Position numbers and translations under genes: made by a program
Notes under the pieces: generated by a model
The model's database searches: none
What the model saw: only the letters and a program-made list of their open reading frames with translations
What the model was told of the DNA's origin: nothing
From: Rhodoblastus sp963710275
GTDB taxonomy: Bacteria; Pseudomonadota; Alphaproteobacteria; Rhizobiales; Beijerinckiaceae
Assembly: GCA_963710275.1 (NCBI GenBank)
Contig: CAVPZS010000008.1
Location: forward strand, 1,488,001-1,552,000
Length of the DNA: 64,000 bases
Direction of reading: 5' to 3'
In this document: in pieces, positions 28,127 through 38,159 of the stretch
Numbering within the stretch: the stretch's first letter is position 1
Layout: each line of letters opens with the position of its first letter

Positions 28127-29617
28127 TCACTTCCGTTCGAAATGAAGCGCGCCGTCGTCGACCGGGGCATAGCGCATCGCGAGCACGTCGCGAAAATAAT
28201 TGACATTATAGCGCCAGGGCGCGCCCGCGCCCTGCTTTGGCAGGATGTCCTTCGCCCTTTGCACATAATTCGATGTCAGCTCCATGACCGTGCCGACACT
28301 GGGGGGCGGCTGCTGCGGGACCGCCCATTTGGCGTTTTTCGCTGTCATCGCCGCCATCAGGCGCAGCAGATAGCGAGTGGTCAGTTCGACCTTCAGCATC
28401 CAGGAAGCGTTGACGTAGCCGATCCCCGCGACGAAATTGGGCACGCCTGAAAACATGCAGCCCTTGTAGGTCACGAGGTCGCCGCTCTCGAACGGCTTGC
28501 CGTCGACGCTGAGCTTCGCCCCGCCGAACACTTGCAATTTCAGCCCGGTCGCCGCGACGATCGCGTCGGCGCTGAAAGTCTCGCCGTCGCGCAGGCGCAG
28601 CCCGTCAGGCGTCAGGCAATCGATCTCGCCGGTAACGAGACTGGCCGAGCCGTTCAGCAGGCAGTCGAAAAAAGCGCCGTCAGGGTCGAGGCAGAGGCGC
28701 TGGTCCCAGGGATTGTAGCGCGGCGTGAAATTCTTCATCGCCTCGTCGTCGAGCGCCAGCTTCTTGCGAACCGCGCCGAGAATCCGCTGTTTCAGCCACT
28801 CAGGCTTGCGCCGCGACATCTGGTAGATATAGAAGCTGAACAGGATATTGCGCCCGCGGGTGAGGGCGAAGGCGAGCCGGGCCGGCAGCAATTTCGCCAG
28901 CGCCCGGGCCATCACATCATTGCCGGGCAAGGCGACGATATAGGTTGGGGAGCGCTGCACGACGACGACATGGCGCGCCTGCGCCGCCAAAGCCGGGACC
29001 ATGGACACCGCGGTGGCGCCGCTGCCGATCACCAGGATGCGCTTGCCGCGGGCGTCGAAATCGGCCGGCCAGTTCTGCGGATGCAGGATGGGCCCCTTGA
29101 ACTCGGCCGCGCCAGAAAATTCCGGCATATAGCCGCCGGCATAATCGTAATAGCCGCTGCAGCAATAGATCATGCGGGAAAAGAACGTCCCCGCCGCCTT
29201 TTCCGGGCCGATTGCGACCTCGACCCGCCACAGGCCCTCCGCGCTGTCGAAATCGGCGGCGACGACCCGATGTTCGAACAGGATGTCCTTTTCGATCCCG
29301 CGCTCTCTTGCTGCTGCCTTGATATAGGCGAGGACGTCGCCGCCCTCGGCGGTAAGGCGGCCATTGTTGATGGGCATGTCGGCATAGCCGAGGGTTTGCA
29401 GGTCGGAATCCGATCGCACGCCCGGATAGCGAAACAGGTCCCAGGTGCCGCCGAGGGTCTTGCGCGCTTCGAGAAGCTTGAAGCGCAGCTGCGGCGCGCG
29501 CTTGCGCAAATCCCGCGCCGCGCCGATCCCGGCGAGGCCGGCGCCGACGATGAGGACGTCGAGGGGTTCGGCTTTTTCCGACGATTCGATGGCCGCTTGT
29601 GCGGCGACGTCAAGCAT
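28127..29617 (-). CDS. Flavin-containing monooxygenase, Baeyer-Villiger type
   Basis: The 496-residue protein has an N-terminal FAD site (DVLIVGAGLAGIGAARDLRK), a central NADPH site (GKRILVIGSGATAVSMVPAL) and, just before it, FKGPILHPQNWPADF, which fits the FxGxxxHxxxW(P/D) fingerprint of Baeyer-Villiger enzymes. These use NADPH and oxygen to turn ketones into esters or lactones. Related operons (for example mymA of mycobacteria) combine such an enzyme with an SDR and a hydrolase, as seen here. It follows the SDR gene by 25 bases and overlaps the hydrolase start region. The natural substrate is unknown. Confidence 0.93.
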   Translation of the reverse strand: MLDVAAQAAIESSEKAEPLDVLIVGAGLAGIGAARDLRKRAPQLRFKLLEARKTLGGTWDLFRYPGVRSDSDLQTLGYADMPINNGRLTAEGGDVLAYIKAAARERGIEKDILFEHRVVAADFDSAEGLWRVEVAIGPEKAAGTFFSRMIYCCSGYYDYAGGYMPEFSGAAEFKGPILHPQNWPADFDARGKRILVIGSGATAVSMVPALAAQARHVVVVQRSPTYIVALPGNDVMARALAKLLPARLAFALTRGRNILFSFYIYQMSRRKPEWLKQRILGAVRKKLALDDEAMKNFTPRYNPWDQRLCLDPDGAFFDCLLNGSASLVTGEIDCLTPDGLRLRDGETFSADAIVAATGLKLQVFGGAKLSVDGKPFESGDLVTYKGCMFSGVPNFVAGIGYVNASWMLKVELTTRYLLRLMAAMTAKNAKWAVPQQPPPSVGTVMELTSNYVQRAKDILPKQGAGAPWRYNVNYFRDVLAMRYAPVDDGALHFERK

Positions 29618-29642
29618 GGGCGTTTCCTCAAACGATCGCCGC

Positions 29643-30446
29643 TCAATCGAGCCTGGCGAGAATATTCTGGTAGAAGACCGGAAAGATCCGCTCCAGCGCC
29701 GCCACGATGACGGCGTCCGAGCCGACGATCACGCGTGGCCGCCGCTTTTGCAACGCCGCGACAATGTTTTCCGCCGCCTTGTCCGGCGACATTTTCAGCT
29801 TTTTCTCGAATTCCGCCACCCTCGCCGCGACTTCGGCGGGGTCGGCGCCGGCCGGGACGCGGGCGTGTCGCGCGATGGCGGTGGCGACGCCGCCGGGATG
29901 AACCACGGTGACGCCGACCGAAGTTCCCTCCAGTTCGGCGCGCAAGGCGTTGGAAAAGCCGCGCACTGCGAACTTGCTGGCGCAATAGGCGGCCTGTCCG
30001 GGAAGCGAAACCAGCCCGAACAGGCTGGACAGGTTGACGATCTGCGCTTCGGGACGGGCGCGCAGCAGCGGCAGGAAGGCGCGGGTCATCCGCACCAGCG
30101 CGTGGAAATTGATCTCGAACAGCCAGTCGAAATCGGCTTCGCTCACCTCTTCGAAGGTCCCGCCGAGCGCAACGCCCGCGTTATTGGCGAGAATGTCGAC
30201 TTTTCCCTGCGCGTCCAGGATGGCCTGCGGCAGGGCGGCCACCGCGGCGCGGTCGGCGACGTCGAGCAGGTGCGCGCTGATCTGGGCGCCGTTCTCGGCC
30301 AGGAGGCGCTTGGTTTCCGCCAGCCCGTCCCGGTCGATGTCGACCACGGCGACAGCACATTTGCGCCGCGCCAGCGCAAGGGCCAGCGCCCGGCCTATGC
30401 CGTTCCCCGCCCCGGTGATCACAGCCGTCTTGCCTTGCAGCTCCAT
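29643..30446 (-). CDS. Short-chain dehydrogenase/reductase (classical SDR)
   Basis: From ATG 30446 the protein starts MELQGKTAVITGAGNGIGRA, giving the TGxxxGIG coenzyme motif. NNAG is at about residue 87, the catalytic Ser in IVNLSSLFG, and YCASK in the active site. It has 267 residues with a C-terminal hydrophobic stretch. Asp in VVDIDRDG after strand two favours NAD over NADP. It is the first gene of the SDR-monooxygenase-hydrolase set and could interconvert the alcohol and ketone ahead of the Baeyer-Villiger step. The longer upstream frame lacks SDR-like sequence, so the internal start is used. Confidence 0.93.
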   Translation of the reverse strand: MELQGKTAVITGAGNGIGRALALALARRKCAVAVVDIDRDGLAETKRLLAENGAQISAHLLDVADRAAVAALPQAILDAQGKVDILANNAGVALGGTFEEVSEADFDWLFEINFHALVRMTRAFLPLLRARPEAQIVNLSSLFGLVSLPGQAAYCASKFAVRGFSNALRAELEGTSVGVTVVHPGGVATAIARHARVPAGADPAEVAARVAEFEKKLKMSPDKAAENIVAALQKRRPRVIVGSDAVIVAALERIFPVFYQNILARLD

Positions 30447-30505
30447 TCCATCGGCCCCCGGCCGCGCGAAAACCGCGGCAAGCTTCCGCCCGGACCTTTC
30501 CGGGG

Positions 30506-32362
30506 TCAAGCGCCGATCTGCTCCAGTTCGTCGATCAGCCCTTCGATCATCGACAGCCCGATGTCCCAGAAGGCGGGGTCGCGCGCGTCGAGGCCGAAAG
30601 GCGCCAGCAATTCGCTGTAATGCTTGGAGCCGCCCGCCGAAAGCAAGGCGAAATATTTCTCGACGAAGCCTGGCTCGGCCTTCTGGTAGACGCCATAGAG
30701 CGAATTCACCAGGCAATCGCCGAAAGCATAGGCGTAGACATAGAAGGGCGAATGGATGAAGTGCGGGATATAGGCCCAGAAGGTCTCATAGCCAGCGCCA
30801 AGTTCGATCGCCGGGCCCAGGCTTTCGGCCTGCACGCTCATCCACAATTCGCAGATCTTGTCGGCCGTCAGCTCGCCCTGCTTGCGCTCCTCGTGCAGCT
30901 TGCGCTCGAAGGAGTAGAAGGCGATCTGGCGCACCACCGTATTGAGCATGTCCTCGACCTTCGAGGCCAGCATGGCGCGGCGTTCCTGCGGCCCCTGCGC
31001 CTCCGCCAGCAGGGCGCGGAAGGTCAGCATCTCGCCGAACACCGAGGCTGTCTCGGCGAGCGTCAGCGGCGTCGAGGCCATCAGCGGCCCGTTCGGCGCG
31101 GCCAGGACCTGGTGCACGCCATGGCCGAGTTCATGGGCGAGCGTCATCACGTCGCGCGGCTTGCCCTGATAATTGAGCAGCACGTAAGGGTGGACCGAGG
31201 TCGAGGTCGGATGGGCGAAGGCCCCCGGCGCCTTGCCCGGCCGCACCGGGGCGTCGATCCAGCTCTTGTCGAAGAATTTTTTGGCGATTTCCGCCATCCG
31301 CGGCGAGAACCCGTCATAGGCGCCCAGCACGGCGGCGCGCGCCTGCGTCCAGTCATAGGTTTTCTGCGGCGCGTCGGGCAGCGGCGCGTTGCGGTCCCAG
31401 TGCTTCAGCCTGTCCTTGCCGAACCAGCGCGCCTTGAGGCGGTAATAGCGATGCGACAGCCGCGGATAGGCGGCGCGCACCGCCGCGACCATGGCCTCCA
31501 CCACTTCGGGCTCGACGCGGTTGGAGAGATGGCGCGACTGCGCCACATCCTTGAAGCCGCGCCATTGGTCGGAAATATCCTTGTCCTTGGCCAGGACGTT
31601 GGAAATCAGGGAAAAAACCCGCAAATTCGCCTTGAGCGTCACGCCGATGGCGTCCGAAGCCTTTTCGCGCATCGCCGGGTCGGGGTCCTGGAACAGGTTC
31701 AGCACCGGCTCAAGCGTCAGTTCATTGCCGTCGACGGTGAAGCGCAGCGAGGCGATGGTCTCGTCGAACAACCGGTTCCAGGCGGCGTGGCCGGTGACGG
31801 ATTTTTCGTGGAACAATTGCTCGAGGCGGTCTTCGAGCTGGAACGGCTTTTCCTTGCGCAAGTCCTCGATCCACGGGCGGTAATGCGCCAGAGGCTGCCG
31901 GTCGAGCGCCTTCTCCAGCGCGGCGTCGTCGAGCCGGTTGAGTTCGAGCTGGAAGAACAGCAGGTCGGTCGAGGCGGCGGTGATCTTTTCCTGCGCGTCG
32001 CCATAGAATTTCGCCCGGGCCGGGTCGACCGTGTCCTCGGCGTAGGAGAGGCCGGCGAAGGACATGATCCTGGTGATCAGGTCGTCGATCGCCTCATAGC
32101 GGGCGATGGCGTCAAAAAGCCTTTGCGCCGCGTCGGGCCCGGCGAGGAGCTCCGCCAGCCGCCCGCGATAGGTTTCGGCGAACTCTTTGCATTCGCGCGC
32201 TGTCTTGGCGAGATCCTCGGCGTATTGCGGGCTGTCCAGGCCGGAATAAAGATCGTCGAGCCGCCACCGCGGCAGATCCTCCCCTTGCGCGGCGAGCCTT
32301 TGCGCGCCGGACGCTTGCGGATGGCGGACCAGTCGAGGGGAGAACCGCGTTGTAAAGACCAT
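30506..32362 (-). CDS. pepF: M3-family oligoendopeptidase (PepF/thimet type)
   Basis: The zinc motif HELGHGVH lies near residue 390 in VMTLAHELGHGVHQVLAAPN, and the third zinc ligand Glu is in LAETASVFGEMLTF. The N-terminal domain matches the PepF/M3B group, whose members cut short peptides in the cytoplasm. I use ATG 32362 (MVFTTRFSPRLVRHP); the first 60 bases of the longer frame overlap upstream promoter DNA. Length is 618 residues, as usual. It ends 59 bases downstream of the SDR start on the same strand, so it is upstream of that operon and could be read through into it. Confidence 0.94.
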   Translation of the reverse strand: MVFTTRFSPRLVRHPQASGAQRLAAQGEDLPRWRLDDLYSGLDSPQYAEDLAKTARECKEFAETYRGRLAELLAGPDAAQRLFDAIARYEAIDDLITRIMSFAGLSYAEDTVDPARAKFYGDAQEKITAASTDLLFFQLELNRLDDAALEKALDRQPLAHYRPWIEDLRKEKPFQLEDRLEQLFHEKSVTGHAAWNRLFDETIASLRFTVDGNELTLEPVLNLFQDPDPAMREKASDAIGVTLKANLRVFSLISNVLAKDKDISDQWRGFKDVAQSRHLSNRVEPEVVEAMVAAVRAAYPRLSHRYYRLKARWFGKDRLKHWDRNAPLPDAPQKTYDWTQARAAVLGAYDGFSPRMAEIAKKFFDKSWIDAPVRPGKAPGAFAHPTSTSVHPYVLLNYQGKPRDVMTLAHELGHGVHQVLAAPNGPLMASTPLTLAETASVFGEMLTFRALLAEAQGPQERRAMLASKVEDMLNTVVRQIAFYSFERKLHEERKQGELTADKICELWMSVQAESLGPAIELGAGYETFWAYIPHFIHSPFYVYAYAFGDCLVNSLYGVYQKAEPGFVEKYFALLSAGGSKHYSELLAPFGLDARDPAFWDIGLSMIEGLIDELEQIGA

Positions 32363-32574
32363 GGACGCCAAGCCTTCAAAAAGAATCGCCGCAGAATCGC
32401 AATCAAGCATATGGACGCGCAATCGTCGCCGTTCAACCGGGGCCGGTGGGCGAGATTCGCTGCGGAAGGGCCGCGCGCAACCTTTGCAAGGCCCGGGAAC
32501 CGGGCATTAACATCGCATTTACCGTAATCGCGCAGCATGGGCTGAAGCGGACAACACGCCCGCGCGAAAGAACA

Positions 32575-34056
32575 ATGATGATCTCGACCGTTTTGATCGC
32601 CGACGACGACCCCGTGCAACGCCGGCTTCTCGAAGCCATGGTGCGACGTTTCGGCTACGAGACGGAGACCGTGGACGGCGGCGAGGCGGCTTTGGCGCGC
32701 CTGCAGGCTGCCGACAAGGCCAATGTCGACCTGCTGATCCTCGATCTCGTCATGCCCGATCTCGACGGCATGTGCGTGCTCGAGCGCATGCGCGAGCGCA
32801 AGATCACCACGCCGGTCATCGTCCAGACCGCCCATGGCTCGATCGAGGCGGTGATTTCGGCCATGCGCGCCGGCGCGCTGGATTTCGTGGTCAAGCCGGT
32901 CGGCGCCGAAAGGCTGCAGATATCGATCAAGAACGCCCTGCGCTTCGACGCGCTGGAGGACGAGATCCGCCGCATCGGCCGCAAGGCTTCGGGCAACCTC
33001 ACCTTCAAGGACATATTTTCGCGCGGCGAGGACATGGCCCGGGCGATCCGTCTCGGCGAGCGCGCCGCCAAATCCAACATTCCCGTGCTGATCGAAGGCG
33101 AATCCGGCGTCGGCAAGGAATTGATGGCCCGCGCCATCCAGGGCGCCTCCGACCGGCGCGGCAAGTCCTTCGTCACCGTCAATTGCGGCGCGCTGCCGCA
33201 AAACCTGGTGGAATCCATCCTGTTCGGCCATGAAAAGGGCGCCTTCACCGGCGCGTCCGAGAAGCATGTCGGCAAGTTCGTCGAGGCCAGCGGCGGCACC
33301 CTGTTCCTCGACGAGGTCGGGGAATTGCCGCTGGAGACCCAGGTCAAGCTGCTGCGCGCCCTGCAGGAGGGCGAAATCGACCCCGTCGGCGCCCGCAAGC
33401 CGGTGCGCGTGGACGTGCGGCTGATTTCGGCGACCAACCAGAACCTGATCGAACTGGTGAAAGGCGGCCGCTTCCGCGAAGACCTCTATTACCGCCTGAA
33501 CGTCTTCCCCATCACCATTCCGCCCCTGCGGGTGCGGCGCGCCGACGTTCCCGACCTCGCCCGCCGGTTCCTCGCCCGCTTCGCCGCCGAGGAAGGCAAG
33601 CGGCTGCGCGGCCTTTCTTCCGAGACCCTGGCCTTGCTCACGGCCTATGACTGGCCGGGCAATGTCCGCCAGCTGGAAAACGCCGTTTTCCGCGCCGTCG
33701 TCCTTTCCGACGGCGACGAGCTGACCGTCGCCGAATTTCCGCAGATCGCCGCCCATGTCCAGGGCTTCGACGTCCGCGTGCCGCCGGCGCCGCCGCCGGT
33801 CGGCGCCCGCGACGCCCATCGCGAGATCGTGCGCATCGAGGTGCGCGATCCCAACGTCCTGCGCCTGCTCGACGAAAATGGCGACGTCCGCAAGCTGGAA
33901 TCGCTGGAGGAAGAGGCGATCCGCTTCGCTCTTTCGCATTATCGCGGCCAGATGTCGGAAATGGCGCGCAAGCTCGGCATCGGCCGCTCGACGCTCTACC
34001 GCAAGATGAAGGACTACGGGCTCGACGAAAGCGCGGACGGCGCCAACGCCGCCTGA
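32575..34056 (+). CDS. Sigma-54-dependent response regulator (NtrC family)
   Basis: A receiver domain spans residues 1-120 with Asp57 as phosphoacceptor (LLILDLVMPDLDG) and the acidic pocket ADDD. The AAA+ domain has Walker A GESGVGKE (about 175-182), the sigma-54 contact loop GAFTGA (about 223-228) and LFLDEVGELP for Walker B. The C-terminus has a Fis-type helix-turn-helix in EMARKLGIGRSTLYRKMKDY. It activates sigma-54 promoters when phosphorylated. No histidine kinase gene is adjacent, so the partner is elsewhere. ATG 32575 is chosen because it starts the receiver exactly. The gene is divergent from pepF and upstream of the envelope genes. Confidence 0.94.
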   Translation: MMISTVLIADDDPVQRRLLEAMVRRFGYETETVDGGEAALARLQAADKANVDLLILDLVMPDLDGMCVLERMRERKITTPVIVQTAHGSIEAVISAMRAGALDFVVKPVGAERLQISIKNALRFDALEDEIRRIGRKASGNLTFKDIFSRGEDMARAIRLGERAAKSNIPVLIEGESGVGKELMARAIQGASDRRGKSFVTVNCGALPQNLVESILFGHEKGAFTGASEKHVGKFVEASGGTLFLDEVGELPLETQVKLLRALQEGEIDPVGARKPVRVDVRLISATNQNLIELVKGGRFREDLYYRLNVFPITIPPLRVRRADVPDLARRFLARFAAEEGKRLRGLSSETLALLTAYDWPGNVRQLENAVFRAVVLSDGDELTVAEFPQIAAHVQGFDVRVPPAPPPVGARDAHREIVRIEVRDPNVLRLLDENGDVRKLESLEEEAIRFALSHYRGQMSEMARKLGIGRSTLYRKMKDYGLDESADGANAA

Positions 34057-34276
34057 CGAAGGCATGACGAAGGCGCGCGTGACCAAAGACATGTGGCCGG
34101 AAGGCGACACACGATATTTTGCGTCAGGCGGTCCTTGCGCAAGCCCCGCCGATTGATTTTAACGGTCGTCGTCTCTTCATATGTCTTGGCGCCAGCGTTT
34201 AAGATGACCGGGCGACATCGGGACATGCGGACAAGACGAGCTTGCCGCGGGGCCTCGCGGCGTGAAAGGTTTCGGC

Positions 34277-35830
34277 ATGTTTTCGCTTGGCTCGACCGTC
34301 CCGCCTTTGCGAACTCTCGCGGTCGGAACGTTGTCGATCGCCCTGGCCGCGCTCGTCGCGTCCGCCCCCGGCTGGGCGCAGGCTGCGCCGCCGGCGCAAG
34401 ACGTCGCGCCTGTCCTTGCTGCTCCGGCCGAAAACCAGTCGCCGCCGCCGTCAGCCGCTGAAGCGCCTAAGCCGCCCGTCGTTCTCGGCGAGCTCCAGGC
34501 GCCGGCAAAACCCTCCGCCAACCAGGCCATCCGCGCCGCCCTGATCCGCGCCGCCGCCGAGGCCAGGGGCCAGCCGCCGGAGATTCGCGCCCTGCGCAAG
34601 GCGGTCGACGCCGCTTACGCCAACCGCAGCGACGCGCCGGTCTGGCTCGACAAGGGGCAGTGGACGCCGGCCGCCCAGGCCGTTTTCCAGACCTTGCAGA
34701 CGGCCCCCGACGACGGCCTCGACCTGCGGGCCTATCGTGTCTTTGCGCTGGGCCAGGGGCCGGAAGCCTCGTTGGCGCTCGCCGACGTCGCCCTGTCCGA
34801 GGCGGTCGCCGCCTATGCCTTCCAGGCCAGCGGCGGCCGGGTCGATCCCTCGCGCATCTCCCGCCTGATTGGCGCCCGCGCGCCGGTCGTCCCGGCGGCG
34901 CAGGCGCTGGAGGAGACGTCCGGGGCGACCGACGCCGGCGGCGTGCTGAAATCCTATAATCCGGATCAATCCGCCTATCTGGCCTTGCGCGCCAAGCTGG
35001 CGCAATTGCGCGCCAGCCCCGCGCAGATCGACGCGCCGCAGGTTCAGGCGCCCCTGACGCGCCTCGCGGCGGCCGAAGCCCGCCATCGGGCGAGCGACGC
35101 CGTGACGACCCTTTCGCCGCGCGGCAAGGCGGCGCTCGAGTCCGAGCTTCTCGTCAACATGGAATTCTGGCGCTGGATGCCGCGCGATCTCGGCCACGAC
35201 CGGCTGATGGTCAATATTCCCGAATTCACCGCCCGGCTTTATCGGGGCGACACGGTCGACCTCAGCACACGCGTCATCGTCGGCAAGCCGGACAAGGCGA
35301 CGCCGCTGTTTTCCAACCGAATCGAATATCTGATTATCAATCCCTCGTGGAACGTGCCGCAATCCATCATCAAGAACGAGATGGCGTCAAAACTCGAATC
35401 GCTGCGGCGCGAGGGCTATGACGTCGAATGGAAGGATGGGCGCCTGCATGTCCGCCAGCCGCCGGGCGAGAAAAACGCGCTGGGCCGGATCAAGTTCATC
35501 TTCCCCAACGATTACGCGGTCTACCTGCACGACACCCCCTCGCGCAGCCTTTTCGCGGCTTCGCGCCGAGCCTTCAGCCATGGCTGCGTGCGCGTCGACC
35601 AGCCGTTCAAGCTGGCTGTGACCCTGCTCGGGCCCGAGCGCGGCTGGAGCGAGGCGCGGCTGGAAAAGCTGCTTGGCAAGTACGAGCGGCGCGTGCCGCT
35701 GGCCACGCCGATGCCGATCCATATCGGCTATTTCACCCTGGCGGTGGACGAAAACGGTCAGCTTCGGCGGTTCGAGGATATTTACGGCTATGCCGGCAAG
35801 GCGCGCGAATTGCTCGGACTGGGCGGCTGA
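34277..35830 (+). CDS. Murein L,D-transpeptidase (YkuD/YcbB-like), exported
   Basis: ATG 34277 has GAAAGG seven bases upstream (a GTG at 34262 is possible). A signal peptide ends at APGWAQA. A Pro/Ala-rich linker leads into a helical scaffold domain, then the YkuD catalytic domain with HDTPSRSLFAASRRAFSHGC; the SHGCVRV Cys is the nucleophile. The VGKPDKATPLFSN and INPSWNVPQSI motifs match the YcbB/LdtD group. Such enzymes form 3-3 crosslinks or attach proteins to peptidoglycan in the periplasm. It stands ahead of a DUF882 protein and a DUF459 protein, which are also envelope proteins. Confidence 0.92.
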   Translation: MFSLGSTVPPLRTLAVGTLSIALAALVASAPGWAQAAPPAQDVAPVLAAPAENQSPPPSAAEAPKPPVVLGELQAPAKPSANQAIRAALIRAAAEARGQPPEIRALRKAVDAAYANRSDAPVWLDKGQWTPAAQAVFQTLQTAPDDGLDLRAYRVFALGQGPEASLALADVALSEAVAAYAFQASGGRVDPSRISRLIGARAPVVPAAQALEETSGATDAGGVLKSYNPDQSAYLALRAKLAQLRASPAQIDAPQVQAPLTRLAAAEARHRASDAVTTLSPRGKAALESELLVNMEFWRWMPRDLGHDRLMVNIPEFTARLYRGDTVDLSTRVIVGKPDKATPLFSNRIEYLIINPSWNVPQSIIKNEMASKLESLRREGYDVEWKDGRLHVRQPPGEKNALGRIKFIFPNDYAVYLHDTPSRSLFAASRRAFSHGCVRVDQPFKLAVTLLGPERGWSEARLEKLLGKYERRVPLATPMPIHIGYFTLAVDENGQLRRFEDIYGYAGKARELLGLGG

Positions 35831-36085
35831 CGCAGGCCCCGAATCGTCCGAAGCCCTCCCGAAATCAGATTGCGGAAAATTATCGCCAGCCTTGATCCCT
35901 TAACGGCCAAGGTCCCGCGGTGCGACATAAAAGCGCGGCATAATTTCGTATTTTGCCAAGCTGTGGCTTTCCTGTGACAGATGGTGTATGAAACGCGCCG
36001 ATTTACATGGCAACGGTCCGTTAACGAAAATCGTCAATGGTCCGGAAACTTGTCGTCCCCCGCCGCCGGGCCACCAGGAGCGCGT

Positions 36086-37800
36086 TTGATTTTGCGAAGC
36101 CCCGCCGCCGCTTCCACCCCTCGCAACTTGAGAAGCCGGTGGAGGCATTGTGTGCGAATCGGCGCCGCCCTTGTCGCGGTGGCCGCCTCTTTCGCGCCCA
36201 ACGCCCTGGAATCGGCTGCGGCCAACGGCGACACCCGCACGATCTATCTCTACCACGCGCACCGCAAGGACACGATCGCCGCGACCTTCCGCGTCAACGG
36301 CCATTATGACGGGGAGACGCTGGAAAAGCTGAACTGGTTCCTGCGCGACTGGCGCAATGACGAACCGACCAAGATGGACCCGAGGTTGTTTGACGCGGTA
36401 TGGGAAGCCTATCGCTCGGCCGGCCGCAACACCGGCCCGGACGACCCGATCACGGTGCTGTCAGCTTATCGCTGTCCCGCCACCAACGCCATGCTGCGCC
36501 GCCGTTCGCGCGCCGTGGCCGAACATTCGCAGCACATGCTGGGCAAGGCGATGGATTCAACCATGCCCGGCCTGTCGATGGAAAAGCTGCGCGAGGTCGC
36601 CATGCGCCTGCAGCGCGGCGGCGTCGGCTATTATCCCAACGTGCCCTTCGTCCATATCGACGTGGGCGGCGTGCGCTCCTGGCCGCGGATGAACTACGAC
36701 CAGCTCGTCCGGCTGTTCCCGGACGGCAAGACCGTGCATCTTCCCTCCAATGGCAAGCCTCTCGCGGGCTATGATGAGGCCAAGGCCGAAATCGAGGCGC
36801 GCGGCGGCGAAACCATTTCCGTGGCCGAAGCCAATGCCGGCGGCGGCATCGGCGGCTTCTTCGCCAGGCTTTTTGGCGGCGGCGGCGAGGACGAGGAGGA
36901 AATCCGCGAAGTCGGCGCCGGTCGCGCGTCCGACCCGGGTCGCGCGCGCCAATCCGTCGCAAGATCCCGAGACCGCCAGCGCGGCGCGGAAGATGGTGGC
37001 GACCGCCGAAGCCGACCTGCCGCGCGGCGAAACCTATATGGCGCCCAGCTCCGGCCAGGCCGCCGCTCCCGCGCCGGGCCGCCTGCAAGTCGCCGCCCTG
37101 GCGCCCACGCCGACCCTGCCCGCCGCCAACACCTTGGGCAGGACCGTCAGACAAGCCCACGCCCATGGAAGAGCCCGCCGCCGAAGCTGAAAAGCCGGCG
37201 CCCGAGGCGGACGCGCAGGCCGCCGCCAAGCCGGCCCTCAACGCGCCTTTGCCGCCTCGCCGCCCCGACGACCTGGCGACCGCCTTCGTGGCGCCGCTGC
37301 CGCCGCCGCGCCCGCAGGAATTCGCCCGGCTGCCCGACGTCATCACGCGCGGCATTCCGCTGGCCTCGGCTTCGCCTTCGACCCTGGGCCTTCGCCCAGG
37401 CGGCGCCGAGGCCCCGCTCGCCTATGCCGCCTCGGCCTTGAAAACCGCTCCCGCGCCAAAGCCCGAGCCCGCGTCCGTTCCCCTGCCGCCGCCGCGTCCC
37501 GCGGGCCTCGCCTTGCGCGCCGCGGCCGAGGACAAGGCCGCAGGCGCCCGCGCGGCGAAGCTCGCCGCCGGGCAGATGGCGCCGGCCCGCGTCGGCCGCG
37601 CCGCGCTCCAGGCCATGGTCGCGCCCGCCTCGCAAGCGCGCGCGCCCTCGCACACGGGCGCCGGCGTCGCGCCGGCCCTTCGCGCGGCGGCAAAGCTCGA
37701 CCCCTTCGCCGCTCAGGCGCCCGCGCGCAGCCTCCAGACCGGTTTTAACTCGAAAGCCGTGCAGCTCAGCGCCAACAGCTTCACCAAGAAGGCGGAATGA
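36086..37800 (+). CDS. DUF882 (YcbK/M15_3-like) exported protein with long Pro/Ala-rich tail (two frameshifts)
   Basis: Zinc-ligand motifs of the M15-like DUF882 fold are present: EHSQHMLGKAMDSTM for HxxGxAxD and FVHIDVGG for HxD. It probably acts on peptidoglycan peptides or septal murein. I prefer TTG 36086, with AGGAG seven bases upstream, giving an Arg-rich signal peptide ending near SFAPNALESAA; GTG 36152 is the alternative. The frame shifts near 36940 and 37150; the joined sequence keeps a Pro-rich tail with repeats of PLPPRRP, PLPPPRP. Tail ends SANSFTKKAE. The tail is much longer than in E. coli YcbK and resembles other rhizobial DUF882 proteins. Confidence 0.85.
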
Positions 37801-37910
37801 GGGTCGCCTCTTTGGTTAACGCTCCCTTAACGACTCGGGCCTAATCTCCTCCAAAGCTCCGCAAGAGCGATCTTCGCAAAAGCGATCTTGCGGATCGGAG
37901 AGATCGAGCC

Positions 37911-38114
37911 ATGATTCTAGAGCCCATCAACGGCCAGGAATTTTCCCGCGCCTGCCGCGTCCGCAGCAAGAGCCCCGCGCCCTGCCAATGGCGACAACTG
38001 CTGCGCCTCGTGGCGCTGGTCGCGGTCGGCGGCCTGTTCGTTTCCTTCTCCCTTTCGTCCTCCCGGGCGCGGGCGGAAGAGGCGATCCACGCCGCTCAAC
38101 CCTCGCGGAGCTGA
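37911..38114 (+). CDS. Small single-helix membrane or exported protein, unknown
   Basis: Sixty-seven residues: a basic N-terminal part (SRACRVRSKSPAPCQWRQLL) followed by one hydrophobic helix (RLVALVAVGGLFVSFSL) and SSSRARAEEA, which looks like a signal peptidase I site. It could be a short exported peptide or a remnant. GATCGAG lies nine bases before the ATG. A directly repeated GCGATCTT occurs at about 37868 and 37883 upstream. It lies between two envelope genes on the same strand. No family recognised. Confidence 0.45.
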   Translation: MILEPINGQEFSRACRVRSKSPAPCQWRQLLRLVALVAVGGLFVSFSLSSSRARAEEAIHAAQPSRS

Positions 38115-38159
38115 CGCCGGCCCTCGCGCTCGGCGACGGGATGAGCTAATGTTTGGCCC

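Noticed and set aside
32077..34110. 677-codon open frame on the minus strand opposite the NtrC-type regulator
   Set aside because: The regulator strand has Walker A, GAFTGA and helix-turn-helix motifs in one frame; the opposite frame is compositionally a shadow.
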